This document shows positions 37,325 to 45,932 of a stretch of 64,000 nucleotides of DNA, in pieces. Each line of letters starts with the position of its first letter. Position 1 is the first letter of the stretch. The translations under genes were made by a program, and so were the position numbers. The notes below the pieces were generated by a model that saw nothing but the letters and a program-made list of their open reading frames with translations, made no database searches and was not told where the DNA came from. Source of the DNA: RYN-230 sp963851025. GTDB taxonomy: Bacteria; Actinomycetota; Actinomycetes; Streptosporangiales; Streptosporangiaceae. The DNA is taken from assembly GCA_963851025.1 (NCBI GenBank), contig CAWKOA010000033.1, forward strand, positions 73,420-137,419, read 5' to 3'.

Positions 37325-38839
37325 ATGAAGCTCACCCTCGCCGATTTCATCGCGATGAACGTCCGGTCCTTCCCCGGCCGCCCGGCCCTCGAGGTGCTCG
37401 GCGCCGCCCCGGAGAGCTACACGTACCGGGAGATGTGGCTGCGCGTCTCGGCCCTGGCCGACGCGCTGCGCGAGGTCGAGCCGGGCCCGCACGGGCCGGT
37501 GGCCGCCACCCTGCTGCCGAACGGGGCCGACGCGCTGCTCATCTACCTGGCCGGGCAGATGGCGGGCTGCGCGATCGTGCCGGTCAACACCCGGCTCGCG
37601 CATCCGGAGATCCTGCACATCGTCAACGACTCGGGGGCGCGGCGCATCTTCTCCAGCGGGGACCTGCTGGGCATGGCGGCCGCCGTGGCCGGCGCCGCGG
37701 GCGCCGGCGCCACGGTCGTGGACGCCGCCCAGTTGCCCACCCCGGGCGGCTTGCGGGACCCGGCCATTCTGGACCCGGCCAAGGGGGACCGGCTGGCCGC
37801 CGTCTTCTACACCTCCGGGACCACCGGGGCGCCCAAAGGTGCGGCCATGACCAACGACACCTGGCTGGTCAACGCCATGCGCTGGGGCTGGCAGCTCGGC
37901 CTGAGCTGGGACGACATCATGCTGGTGCCCGGCCCCCTGTTCCACATGTCCTACTGCAGCTTCGCCTTCGGCACGCTGATGATCGGCGGCCGGGTCCGGA
38001 TCATGCCCTCGTTCGACCCCGCCCGGGCGTGTGACGAGTTCGCCGGGACGGCCACCACGGCGTTCCTGGTCCCGTCGATGACCTCGATGATGATCGAGGA
38101 GTGGCAGCGCCGCGGCCGGCCGCCGCTGGGCAGCATGCGGGCCATGATGACCGCGGCCGCCTCAGTGTCGCCCGAGGCGCTCGCGGACGCGTTCGCGATG
38201 TTCCCGAACGCGCGCATCACCGAGACCTACGGATGGACCGAGGCCGGGTTCGCCACGGACGAGATCAAGCGCCCGGAGACCCTCGCGGATGCCACCGTCG
38301 GGTACTCCACGCTCGGCTGCGAGATCGCCATCCTGGACCCGGACGGGAACCCCGTCCCGCCCGGCGAGCAGGGCGAGGTGGCGGTGAAGACCGTGGCCTG
38401 CTTCTCCGGGTACCTGAACCGGCCGGACGCCACCGCCGCCGCGTGGGCCGGGGACTACCTGCGCTCGGACGACATCGGCGTGCTGGAGAAGGACGGCCGG
38501 CTGCGCATCATCGACCGGAAGAACGGGCTCATCATCAGCGGCGGCGAGAACGTCTACGCCGCCGAGGTGGAGCGGGTGCTGATCATCCACCCGGAGATCC
38601 GTGACGTCACCGTGGTCGGGAAGCCGGACCCGCGCTGGGGCGAGGTCGTGGTCGCGGTGGTGGTGCCCGAGCCCGGGACGGCCCCTGACCCCGGCGAGGT
38701 CACCGCGTTCTGCCGGGAGCGGCTGGCCGCCTACAAGTGCCCGCGCGAGGTCAGGGTCTGGGACGACCTGCCCCGCAACTCGATGGGCAAGATCCAGCGC
38801 TTCATCATCCGCGACCGCGTCACCGCCGGGCCCGCCTAG
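37325..38839 (+). CDS. AMP-forming acyl-CoA synthetase (FadD3/FadD13-like)
   Basis: A 504-residue ligase. Motifs are YTSGTTGAPKGAAMTN, ETYGWTEAGFATDE, YLRSDDIGVLEKDGRLRIIDRKNGLIISGGENVY and the catalytic Lys in NSMGKIQRF. Shorter than long-chain FadDs, like those for branched or ring-derived acids. RBS GGAGG. Divergent from the FabF-like synthase across operator C. The third CoA ligase of the cluster. Confidence 0.85.
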   Translation: MKLTLADFIAMNVRSFPGRPALEVLGAAPESYTYREMWLRVSALADALREVEPGPHGPVAATLLPNGADALLIYLAGQMAGCAIVPVNTRLAHPEILHIVNDSGARRIFSSGDLLGMAAAVAGAAGAGATVVDAAQLPTPGGLRDPAILDPAKGDRLAAVFYTSGTTGAPKGAAMTNDTWLVNAMRWGWQLGLSWDDIMLVPGPLFHMSYCSFAFGTLMIGGRVRIMPSFDPARACDEFAGTATTAFLVPSMTSMMIEEWQRRGRPPLGSMRAMMTAAASVSPEALADAFAMFPNARITETYGWTEAGFATDEIKRPETLADATVGYSTLGCEIAILDPDGNPVPPGEQGEVAVKTVACFSGYLNRPDATAAAWAGDYLRSDDIGVLEKDGRLRIIDRKNGLIISGGENVYAAEVERVLIIHPEIRDVTVVGKPDPRWGEVVVAVVVPEPGTAPDPGEVTAFCRERLAAYKCPREVRVWDDLPRNSMGKIQRFIIRDRVTAGPA

Positions 38840-38890
38840 GCGGTGGCGTTATCGCCTGCCCGGTGCAGGGCGCTGACGCGACCGCCGGGA

Positions 38891-38997
38891 TCCGCGACGG
38901 CGTCACCGCCCCGGCCTAGCGCGGTTCGTCACCGCCGGCCCGGCTGGCTCCGCGACGGCGTCACCATCTGCCCCGCTGGCTCCGCGACGGCGTCACC
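38891..38997. repeat. three dispersed 17-bp direct repeats
   Basis: TCCGCGACGGCGTCACC occurs at 38891-38907, 38949-38965 and 38981-38997; the last two copies share a longer left flank (GCTGGC). This lies in the 250-bp gap after the ligase. No gene was seen here. Confidence 0.6.
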
Positions 38998-39035
38998 GCC
39001 CAGCCCTCCCGGCGCGGTGATCAAAGAACTGAGAA

Positions 39036-39045
39036 CAAATATTTG
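39036..39045. promoter_or_regulatory. palindrome CAAATATTTG upstream of the hydrolase
   Basis: A perfect 10-bp palindrome that extends to 16 bp with one mismatched pair (39033-39048), 43 bp before the hydrolase start. A -10-like TAGGCT at 39078-39083 lies seven bases before ATG 39091, suggesting a leaderless transcript. Confidence 0.45.
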
Positions 39046-39090
39046 GTCACTCTCTAGATTTAGCGGTCTGTCGCTCGTAGGCTCCGAAAC

Positions 39091-39957
39091 ATGCCAGTCA
39101 CAGACATCAACGGTCTCGACATTGCCTACGACGTCATCGGCGACGGCCCCCAGACCTGGGCGCTCACGCCCGGCGGCCGCTTCAGCAAGGACTACGGCGG
39201 GGTGCGCGAACTCGCCGAGGGGCTGGCCGCCACCGGCCGGCGCGTCCTCATCTGGGACCGGCCCAACTGCGGTGCCTCAAGCGTCTCGTTCTCCGGATCC
39301 ACGGAGTCGGCGCTGCAGGCCGACACCCTCGCCGCGCTGATCCGCCAGCTGGACCTCGGCCCGGCCGTGATCGCCGGCGGGTCGGGCGGCTCGCGGGTCT
39401 CCCTGCTCACCGTGGCCCGCAACCCTGACATCGCGACCGGGCTGGCCATGTGGTGGATCAGCGGCGGTGTGTTCGGCCTGATGGCGCTGGGCTGGTACTA
39501 CTGCGGCGGATCGATCGACGCAGCCTGGAAGTACGGCATGAAGCGCGTGGTCGAGCTGCCGGAGTGGCAGGAGGTGCTGGAGAGGAATCCGGGCAACCGT
39601 GACCGGTTCCTGGCCATGGACCCCCAGGAGTTCATCGCGGACATGGAGCGGTGGATGGCGGCCTACGCGCCACCGAAGGCGGGCCAGACGATCCCCGGCA
39701 TCCCCGACGCCGACATCACCGCGATCTCGGTCCCGACGATGGTGTTCCGCAGCGGTGCGAGTGACCCCGCGCATCCGCGGGCGACCTCCGAGGCGCTGGC
39801 GGCCCTGATCCCGGGGGCCCGCCTGGTGGAACCGCCGTGGGGCGACCGCGAGTGGATCGAGCGCGGCGAGGAGAGGGACGCCACGGGCGGGTCGCTCTTC
39901 GCGAGCTGGCCGCGTCTCGTACCGCAGCTGGCCGAGTTCGGCAGCCAGATCCCCTGA
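39091..39957 (+). CDS. alpha/beta-hydrolase
   Basis: A 288-residue alpha/beta-hydrolase fold protein. The nucleophile elbow is AGGSGGSRVS. The acid is probably in RSGASDPAHP. The usual C-terminal catalytic His motif (GHxP) is replaced by PPWGDREWIERGE, with no clear His at the expected place. This variant occurs in an actinobacterial subfamily, so it may use a different residue or not be a hydrolase. A single gene between a palindrome and a hairpin terminator. Confidence 0.75.
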   Translation: MPVTDINGLDIAYDVIGDGPQTWALTPGGRFSKDYGGVRELAEGLAATGRRVLIWDRPNCGASSVSFSGSTESALQADTLAALIRQLDLGPAVIAGGSGGSRVSLLTVARNPDIATGLAMWWISGGVFGLMALGWYYCGGSIDAAWKYGMKRVVELPEWQEVLERNPGNRDRFLAMDPQEFIADMERWMAAYAPPKAGQTIPGIPDADITAISVPTMVFRSGASDPAHPRATSEALAALIPGARLVEPPWGDREWIERGEERDATGGSLFASWPRLVPQLAEFGSQIP

Positions 39958-39990
39958 TGCAGGCTCAGGCCCGGATGGAGGGTGCGGAAG

Positions 39991-40012
39991 CAGCCTCGTT
40001 CAGGCGAGGCTG
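39991..40012 (+). terminator. hairpin after the hydrolase
   Basis: CAGCCTCG and CGAGGCTG form an eight-pair perfect stem around a six-base loop, 34 bp after the stop codon. Confidence 0.65.
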
Positions 40013-40049
40013 AACTCACTGCGCCGCGCGGGACGTCGGCTCGCGTGGG

Positions 40050-40778
40050 ATGCTCGGCGGCATGGCCGCCGCTGCTCCCGTGCCACCGCCCGGCCCGGCC
40101 GGGCGGCCCGCTTACTGGTTCCCGCTCGCGTTCTTTGGCGCGGTCGTCGCGCTGTCGGTGCCTTTGTCGGTACTCGGCTCACCCCGGCTGCCGGCCGATT
40201 ACGCGGTGCTCAGCGTGGTGGTCTATCCCACGGTCACCCGGGCGATGTACTTCGGCGGAGGCTCCGCCACCGGCCCGTTTCCGTTTCCCCTGGGCTGGTA
40301 CTGGGTTGGCGTCCTGGTGGGCGGCCTGCTCCTCACCGCCGCCTGGTACCGTCGGCGGGATCGCCGCACAGGCCGCCGGACCCCGTTGCGCGGTTTCCTC
40401 ACGACCGGGCTGCTGCTGGCCGTGCTGACCGCGGCGCTGCCCTTGCTGGCCTGGAGAACGCCGGTCGAGATGGCCGGTCCGGGGCTCGACGCATGGACCT
40501 GGCTGGATGCCTTCTGGCGGCTGGGAACGTTCGCGCTGCTGGCCGTGGCCGTGTGCCTGGGGATCCTGGCCCGGACCGGGCGCAGCCGGGCGCTGGCGGT
40601 CATCACTGCCGTCTACACCGTGACTGTCTGCCTCACCGGCTGGTTCGACCTGCAGCAGGCCTTCATCCTCTCCCCGTTTCCGTTCGCCGGGCCGGCGCTT
40701 CTGCTGCCCGCTGCCGTGCTGTTGCTGGCAGGCTTGGGCGCGCTGCTGGCGGGCGGCCTGGGGGAACGGCGGCGGTGA
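40050..40778 (+). CDS. multi-pass membrane protein of unknown function
   Basis: A 242-residue protein with about six hydrophobic segments (YWFPLAFFGAVVALSVPLSVL, WVGVLVGGLLLTAAW, GLLLAVLTAALPLLAW, FWRLGTFALLAVAVCLGILA, ALAVITAVYTVTVCLTGWF, ALLLPAAVLLLAGLGALLAGG). The start may be the ATG at 40050 or 40062; neither has a good RBS. No family recognised. Confidence 0.6.
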   Translation: MLGGMAAAAPVPPPGPAGRPAYWFPLAFFGAVVALSVPLSVLGSPRLPADYAVLSVVVYPTVTRAMYFGGGSATGPFPFPLGWYWVGVLVGGLLLTAAWYRRRDRRTGRRTPLRGFLTTGLLLAVLTAALPLLAWRTPVEMAGPGLDAWTWLDAFWRLGTFALLAVAVCLGILARTGRSRALAVITAVYTVTVCLTGWFDLQQAFILSPFPFAGPALLLPAAVLLLAGLGALLAGGLGERRR

Positions 40779-40849
40779 GTTTGCGGCGCGCGCCCCGTCT
40801 TACGAGAGCCGGGCACGCCGGCGTGACAGCAGACGATGGAGTGGTGACA

Positions 40850-41410
40850 ATGGGCGCGATCAAGGTGCATGAGTTCATCGCGGCGGACGGTGTCTTCGAG
40901 GACCCGTCCTGGACGTTCGGGTTCGGGTTCGATCCCAAGATGGGTGAGGCTCTCGGCGCGGTGATGGGCTCGTGCCGGGCGATCCTGCTGGGCCGCCGCA
41001 CGTTCGAGATGTTCGCCCCGGCGTGGTCGAAGCGGACCGCCGAGGACGACCCGGGCGCGCCATTCTTCAACGAGTCGCCCAAGTACGTCGTGTCCGGCTC
41101 ACTGGAGACCGCGGACTGGAACAACTCCACCATCCTCGGCCCCTACAGCGCGGACACCATCCGTGACCTCAAGGGCCGGGTCAACGGCGACATCTACGTC
41201 AGCGGCAGCGGGACGCTGGTGCGGGCGATGCTCGCCGACGGCCTGGTCGACGAGCTGCACCTGTTCGTGTACCCGGTGGCCCGCGGCACGGGCCAGCGGC
41301 TGTTCGCCAGCAGCGGCCCGGCCACCACGTTCACCCTGGCCGCATCCGAGGCGTACAGCAACGGGGTCGTGCATCTCGGCTACGCCACGGCCGTCCCGGA
41401 CGCCGCATGA
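40850..41410 (+). CDS. dihydrofolate reductase-family protein (RibD C-terminal-like)
   Basis: A 186-residue protein of the stand-alone RibD-C/DHFR-like family common in actinomycetes. Features are the N-terminal KVHEFIAADGVFEDP, ILLGRRTFEMFAPAW, KYVVSGSLE, GDIYVSGSGTLVRAMLADGLVDELHLFVYPVARGTGQRLF. GGAG lies eight bases before ATG 40850; in-frame GTGs at 40841 and 40844 are less well spaced. It probably binds NADPH; true substrates are unknown for this group. Confidence 0.85.
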   Translation: MGAIKVHEFIAADGVFEDPSWTFGFGFDPKMGEALGAVMGSCRAILLGRRTFEMFAPAWSKRTAEDDPGAPFFNESPKYVVSGSLETADWNNSTILGPYSADTIRDLKGRVNGDIYVSGSGTLVRAMLADGLVDELHLFVYPVARGTGQRLFASSGPATTFTLAASEAYSNGVVHLGYATAVPDAA

Positions 41411-41480
41411 CCGGAACCGCCGGCCAACCATCCCCTCACCCACCCAGCCCCACCAGCCCCCCAAGTCACAGGGTGTGTTC

Positions 41481-41528
41481 GTGATCATGGGATTGGTGTC
41501 GCTATAACGACACCAAACCCATGATCAC
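41481..41528. repeat. near-perfect 48-bp hairpin palindrome
   Basis: The left arm 41481-41501 (GTGATCATGGGATTGGTGTC...) and right arm 41508-41528 (...CACCAAACCCATGATCAC) pair at 20 of 21 positions around the loop CTATAA. It is far more A/T-rich than its surroundings. It could terminate transcription of the DHFR-like gene. It also looks like dispersed palindromic elements known from some actinomycete genomes. Confidence 0.7.
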
Positions 41529-41646
41529 GTAGAGGGTCAGGGGCCCGATGGCCCGCGGCGCGGCCGGATAATTGGCGTGAACACGCGGGGTCAGAATTGT
41601 GTCCGCGGGGTTACGCTGGCTCGCAAGGCAATAGGGGGGATGCCTT

Positions 41647-42994
41647 GTGCGCACGTTTGTCATCGCCGTAGCCGCTGCCGCAGGAGTGGTGGCGCTCAGT
41701 GTCCCGGCCGCGGAGGCAGGAACGGGTGGCCAGCCGCCGCCGTCGGGAGTGGTGTCGGCCACACCGGCCAGTAACACGCCGCACCTGCCCGCCACGTCCA
41801 GCCCCACGCAGCAGGTCCGCCAGCTCGTCCAGTGCGGCGGCACCATGTACGCGGTGGGCAGCTTCAGTTCCATCAAGAAGGGCAGCACCAGCTTCTCCCG
41901 CACTGACCTGGTCAGCTTCAGCGCGAGCAGCCCGTACACGGTCACGTCCCTGGCTCCGGTGGTGGTGGGCAGCACCAAGACCAACGAGTCCGGCGCGGCC
42001 GCGATCAACTCCATCGCGTTCAGCGGCGGCAACTGCGCGAATGCCTACATCGGCGGGAACTTCACCAAGGTCAACGGCACCAGCGTGACCAACATCGCCG
42101 AGATCAGCACCAGCACGGGCAACGTGGTGACCGGTTTCGCGCACAGCGCCAACGGCACCGTCGACACCCTGGCTGCAGTCGGGGCCCATCTGCTGGTGGG
42201 AGGGACCTTCTCGTCCATCAACGGCGCCAGCATCCCGCGGATGGTGAGCCTGAGCCCGTCCACCGGGCTGAGTGACGGCTTCCTGAACCTGTCCATCGCC
42301 GGCAGCCAGGTCTACAACCAGCAGCTCAGCCACGGCGGCACGCTCGACCTGGTCGAGGGCGCGTTCACCTCGGCGGGTGGCGCCGCGCGCCAGCAGATGT
42401 TCATGCTGGACGTCGGCGGCTCGAAGGCCACGGTCACGGGCTGGACCTCGCCCACGCTCAGCATCGCCTGCACGCCCCAGACGTTCTGGGCGCACGCGGC
42501 GGCCTGGTCGCCGGACGACTCCACGGTCTACGTGGCCACCACCGGCTTCCACGAGCCAGGGGTCAGCTCGCACGGGCCGCGCCCGGCGGGCAGCCCGTGT
42601 GACACGGCCATGGCGTTCCCGGCGACCCAGGCGTCGGTGAACCCGACGTGGATCAACCAGACCGGCTGTGACTCGCTGTACGCGGCCGCGGCCGACAGCC
42701 AGGGCGCGTATTTCGGCGGCCACGAGCGCTGGTCGATGAACCCCAACGCGTGTGACACCCTCGGCGCCGGCGGGTACGTCGCGCCCGGCATGGAGGGGCT
42801 CAACCCTGCTACCGGGGCGCTGTTCATCAACTCCAGCGGTTCCGCGGGTTACTACAGCCGGGCCCGTGGCCTGGGCGCCGACGACATGCTGCTCACCAGC
42901 GCCGGGCTGTGGATCGCCAGCGACAACCTGGACGGCAGCCGAAACCTGCGGCGGGGTGAGCGGGCACGCGGGGATCTGCTTCCTGCCCTACTAG
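41647..42994 (+). CDS. secreted beta-propeller-like protein, frameshifted at the C-terminus
   Basis: About 448 residues when corrected. A Sec signal peptide (residues 1-25, VIAVAAAAGVVALSVPAAEA) precedes a Ser/Thr/Gly-rich protein with repeated blades such as YIGGNFTKVNGTSV and LVGGTFSSINGAS, like the delta-60/DUF5122 beta-propeller repeats. After IASDNLDGS the frame breaks near 42940; the next frame gives CGGVSGHAGICFLPY and a TAG at 42992-42994. Uncorrected, the frame runs antisense through the convergent dehydrogenase to 43161. GTG start with GGGGGGA upstream. Extracellular, function unknown. Confidence 0.75.
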
Positions 42995-44145
42995 AGCCCC
43001 AGGCGGCCGGCCAGGGCGGCGCGGTGCTGGGTCTCGGTGCCGAACAGGACCGCGGAGCTGCGGGCCCGGCGGAAGTACAGGTGCGCCGGGTGCTCCCAGG
43101 TGAAGCCGATCCCGCCGAGCACCTGGATCGCCTCCGCGGTGATGTGGGTGTAGGCGGCTGAGCATTGCAGGCCGGCCACCAGCGCGGCGATCCCGGGATC
43201 GCCCGCTGCGCCGTCACCCGCCTCCAGCGCCCCGTCCAGGGCGGCCCGGGCACCTTCCAGCGCGACCAGCATGTCCGCGCACTTGTGCTTGACGGCCTGG
43301 AACGAGCCGATCGGGCGGCCGAACTGGACCCGCTGCTTCGCGTGGCTGACCGCCAGGTCCAGGACCGCCTCGGCGCCACCGATCGCCTCGGCGGCTAGCG
43401 CGGTCATCCCGGTGTCCAGGACCCGGGCCAGCGCCGCCGCGCCGGATCCGGGCGGCCCGAGGGGCCGGGCGGGGACCGCACGGAAGCCCAGCCGGGCCAG
43501 CTTGCGGGTGGCGTCGATCGCGGGCATCACGGCGCGGCTCAGCCCGGGCGCGCCGCCCGCCACCTGATAGAGGCCGGCCCCGGCGCCGTCGCGCGCGGCG
43601 ACCAGCAGCACGCCGGCGACGTGGCCGTCCACCACGTACAGCGCCTCGCCGTCCAGGGTGGCGCCGCCGGGAGCGGATGACGCCGTGACGCCGGGCGGCC
43701 CGTGGGCGCCGGCCGGCCCGCCCGCCGGGCCGCTGAGCGCCACGGCGGCGATCAGTTCGCCGGCCGCGAGCCGGGGCAGCAGCTCCGCCTGGGCCGCCTC
43801 GTCCCCGCTGGCCAGCAGCGCGGTCACGGCCAGCACCGCGGAGGACAGGTAGGGAACGCAGGCCAGGACCCGGCCCAGCTCCTGCAGGACCAGGCCGGCC
43901 TCGGGCAGGCCGCAGCCCGCGCCGCCGTACCCGGCGGGCACCAGCAGGCCCGGCAGCCCGAGCTGGCCCAGGGCCGCCCAGACGGCGGGGTCGTAGCCCG
44001 CCTCCGTGCCGGACACCCGGCGGACCTCCGGCAGCGGGAAGTGATCCCGCGCGAACGCGCGGACCATGGCGCGCAGGTCGTCCCGCTCGGCGGCGGAGGT
44101 GGCCTGCGCCGGTGCGGGCGCGGGCGGCGGCACAGGATGCGGCAC
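42991..44145 (-). CDS. acyl-CoA dehydrogenase, unusual active-site region
   Basis: A 384-residue ACAD. Features are the N-terminal helical domain (LRAMVRAFARDHFPLPEVRR), Ala/Gly-rich middle, SHAKQRVQFGRPIGSFQAVKHKCADM and AIQVLGGIGFTWEHPAHLYFRRARSSAVLFGTETQHR. The usual YEGT Glu is absent (LFGTE instead). This resembles one subunit of the heteromeric steroid-type ACADs, in which the catalytic Glu lies elsewhere or in a partner. GTG start with GGGAG. Third gene of the TetR-SDR-ACAD operon; its stop overlaps that of the convergent propeller gene. Confidence 0.85.
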   Translation of the reverse strand: MPHPVPPPAPAPAQATSAAERDDLRAMVRAFARDHFPLPEVRRVSGTEAGYDPAVWAALGQLGLPGLLVPAGYGGAGCGLPEAGLVLQELGRVLACVPYLSSAVLAVTALLASGDEAAQAELLPRLAAGELIAAVALSGPAGGPAGAHGPPGVTASSAPGGATLDGEALYVVDGHVAGVLLVAARDGAGAGLYQVAGGAPGLSRAVMPAIDATRKLARLGFRAVPARPLGPPGSGAAALARVLDTGMTALAAEAIGGAEAVLDLAVSHAKQRVQFGRPIGSFQAVKHKCADMLVALEGARAALDGALEAGDGAAGDPGIAALVAGLQCSAAYTHITAEAIQVLGGIGFTWEHPAHLYFRRARSSAVLFGTETQHRAALAGRLGL

Positions 44146-44169
44146 GGGCGTGCTCCCGGTCCTCGCGGC

Positions 44170-45114
44170 TCAGCCAGCCACGACGGGCTGGCCCCACATG
44201 TCGCAGTTCGGCGCGGCCTTGGCCACCAGGCCTGGCACGACCGCGCCGAGGTCGGCGGGGGCCCAGGTGCCGGGCTGGCGGACGCCCGGGCCGGAGTGCC
44301 AGCCCTCGGCCACGTTCAGCTCGCTGCCCCAGACGTTGAACACGCGGCCGGTGATGTCCCGGGACTGCCCGCTGCCCAGCCACACCACCAGCGGCGAGAC
44401 CCGCTCCGGGGCCAGGTCGTCGGTCTCGCCGCCCGCCCCGTCCAGCGCGGCGCCGTCCAGCACGGCGCCGTCCAGCACGGGCAGGCCCTCGGTCATCCGG
44501 GTGCGCGCGCCGGGCGCGATCGCGTTCACCGTCACCCCGTACCGGCCCAGCTCGGTCGCGGCGATCAGCGCGAACGCCGCGATGCCGGCCTTGGCGGCGC
44601 CGTAGTTCACCTGGCCGGGGTTCCCGTACAGGCCGGACGGTGACGAGGTGCAGATGACCCGGGCGTCGTTGGCCTGCCCGGCCTTGGCCCGCCCCCGCCA
44701 GTACGCCGCGGCGTGCCGGGTGGGGGCGAACACCCCGCGCAGGTGGGTGCGGATGACCCCGTCCCAGTCGTCCTCGGTCATGTTGACCAGCATCCGGTCC
44801 CGCAGGATGCCGGCGTTGTTGACCAGCACGTCCAGGCCGCCGTAGCTCGCCACGGCGGCCTCGATGAGCCGGGCCGCGCCGTCCCAGCTGGCCACGTCCT
44901 CGTAGCTGGCCACGGCCTCGCCGCCCAGCTCGCGCACCTCGGCGGTGACCGCGTCGGCGGGTCCGTGGTCCCCGCCCGTGCCGTCCCGCTCGGCACCGGT
45001 GTCGTTGACGACCAGCCGGGCGCCTTCCCGGGCGAAGGCGAGCGCGTGCGCCCGGCCCAGCCCGCGGCCGGCCCCGGTGATGATCACGACCCGGCCCGCG
45101 CAGATCCCGCTCAT
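44170..45114 (-). CDS. SDR family dehydrogenase (MFE-2 (3R)-hydroxyacyl-CoA dehydrogenase-like)
   Basis: A 314-residue NAD(P)-dependent dehydrogenase. Motifs are ITGAGRGLGRAHALAFAREGARLVVND, NNAG and the catalytic Tyr/Lys in NPGQVNYGAAKAGI. The GRAHALAFA signature and extended C-terminus resemble the (3R)-hydroxyacyl-CoA dehydrogenase part of peroxisomal MFE-2. A 15-bp coding repeat encodes LDGAVLDGAALDGAG (about 44435-44485). The start overlaps the TetR stop (ATGA), so it is co-transcribed with the regulator. Confidence 0.85.
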   Translation of the reverse strand: MSGICAGRVVIITGAGRGLGRAHALAFAREGARLVVNDTGAERDGTGGDHGPADAVTAEVRELGGEAVASYEDVASWDGAARLIEAAVASYGGLDVLVNNAGILRDRMLVNMTEDDWDGVIRTHLRGVFAPTRHAAAYWRGRAKAGQANDARVICTSSPSGLYGNPGQVNYGAAKAGIAAFALIAATELGRYGVTVNAIAPGARTRMTEGLPVLDGAVLDGAALDGAGGETDDLAPERVSPLVVWLGSGQSRDITGRVFNVWGSELNVAEGWHSGPGVRQPGTWAPADLGAVVPGLVAKAAPNCDMWGQPVVAG

Positions 45115-45782
45115 GTGCCCGTCCTTCCGGCCAGCCCGATCGCCCGGGCCCACAGGGCGGTCAGCTCGTCGGTGGCCTTGTCCAGCTCGAAATCCTCGCC
45201 CTGGGTGCACCAGGTGTAGGCGAACCGGCTGACCATGCCGGTCAGCGCGTGGGCCGCGTACCGCGGGTCCAGGGCCGGGTCGGCCAGGCCGGCTTCCTGC
45301 AGGCCCCGGATGGACTTCTCGGCCCGGGTGACGAACGCCGCCTTGGCCTCGTGCAGCAGGTCGGCCATGTCCGGGACGATCGCCGCGACGTTCTCCCAGA
45401 TCACCATCAGCCTGCTGTTGGCCCGGTAGGTCTCCAGGTACCGGCGGTTCGCGGCGCGCAGCGCGCCGACCGGGTCCCGGTCATCGGTGCGGCCCTGGTA
45501 CTGCGCGGCCCCGGCGCCGAGCAGCTCGGACTCCAGCTGCAGGATGACCGCGCGCAGTGCGGCTTCCTTGGAGTCGAAGTAGGTGTAGAAGGTGCCGTGC
45601 GCCGCGCCGGCCTCCTCCGCGATGTCGGTGATGCGGGCGTCGATGAAGCCGTCCCGCTCGAAGACCCGGCGGGCGGCGGCGATCAGCGCCTCACGGGTCC
45701 GGCGGCCGCGCTCGCTGAGCTGCTCGGGAGGTTTGGGGGAGCCGCCGGTCGGTACGGAATCGGCGGGCCGGGATCGCGCCAT
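45111..45782 (-). CDS. TetR-family regulator, predicted controller of the catabolic cluster
   Basis: About 223 residues. A DNA-binding domain (ALIAAARRVFERDGFIDARITDIAEEAGAAHGTFYTYFDSKEAALRAV) precedes a helical ligand-binding domain that ends ELTALWARAIGLAGR. The ATG at 45782 lies just after a TTGATT-N17-TAATGT promoter (45819-45791); an upstream in-frame ATG at 45794 overlaps the -10 box and is less likely. Operator D fills the spacer of this promoter, so it should repress itself. TetR proteins of such clusters normally release DNA on binding an acyl-CoA intermediate. Confidence 0.85.
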   Translation of the reverse strand: MARSRPADSVPTGGSPKPPEQLSERGRRTREALIAAARRVFERDGFIDARITDIAEEAGAAHGTFYTYFDSKEAALRAVILQLESELLGAGAAQYQGRTDDRDPVGALRAANRRYLETYRANSRLMVIWENVAAIVPDMADLLHEAKAAFVTRAEKSIRGLQEAGLADPALDPRYAAHALTGMVSRFAYTWCTQGEDFELDKATDELTALWARAIGLAGRTGT

Positions 45783-45797
45783 GGAACCTGACATTAG

Positions 45798-45819
45798 TCG
45801 AACTTGACGTCGGAATCAA
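45798..45819. promoter_or_regulatory. operator D of the predicted TetR regulon
   Basis: TCGAACTTGAC / GTCGGAATCAA, between tetR (minus) and the ACAD operon (plus). The two strands carry opposed -35 boxes inside the operator (TTGATT on minus; TTGACG 45804-45809 on plus, with TTGAAT 17 bp on). CGAACTTGA / TCAAGTTCG (45799-45807, 45816-45824) is also an exact inverted repeat. Confidence 0.8.
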
Positions 45820-45932
45820 GTTCGGCTTGAATGGGTCCGACCAGGGCGGGAGCTGCGCCGGGGGTGGCGCGCGGCGGCCCGCGGAACCGGGCTGCCTGGG
45901 CCTTCCCGCTGGCGCACGCGTGAGGAGTCTGA

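Noticed and set aside
35915..38839. Synthase plus CoA ligase read as a polyketide or fatty acid biosynthetic cluster
   Set aside because: No carrier protein, acyltransferase, ketoreductase or phosphopantetheinyl transferase nearby; neighbours and shared operator are catabolic.
41099..42032. Minus- and plus-strand frames ending in VIMGLVSL around the 41481 palindrome
   Set aside because: Both ends are created by the palindrome itself; no independent coding evidence.
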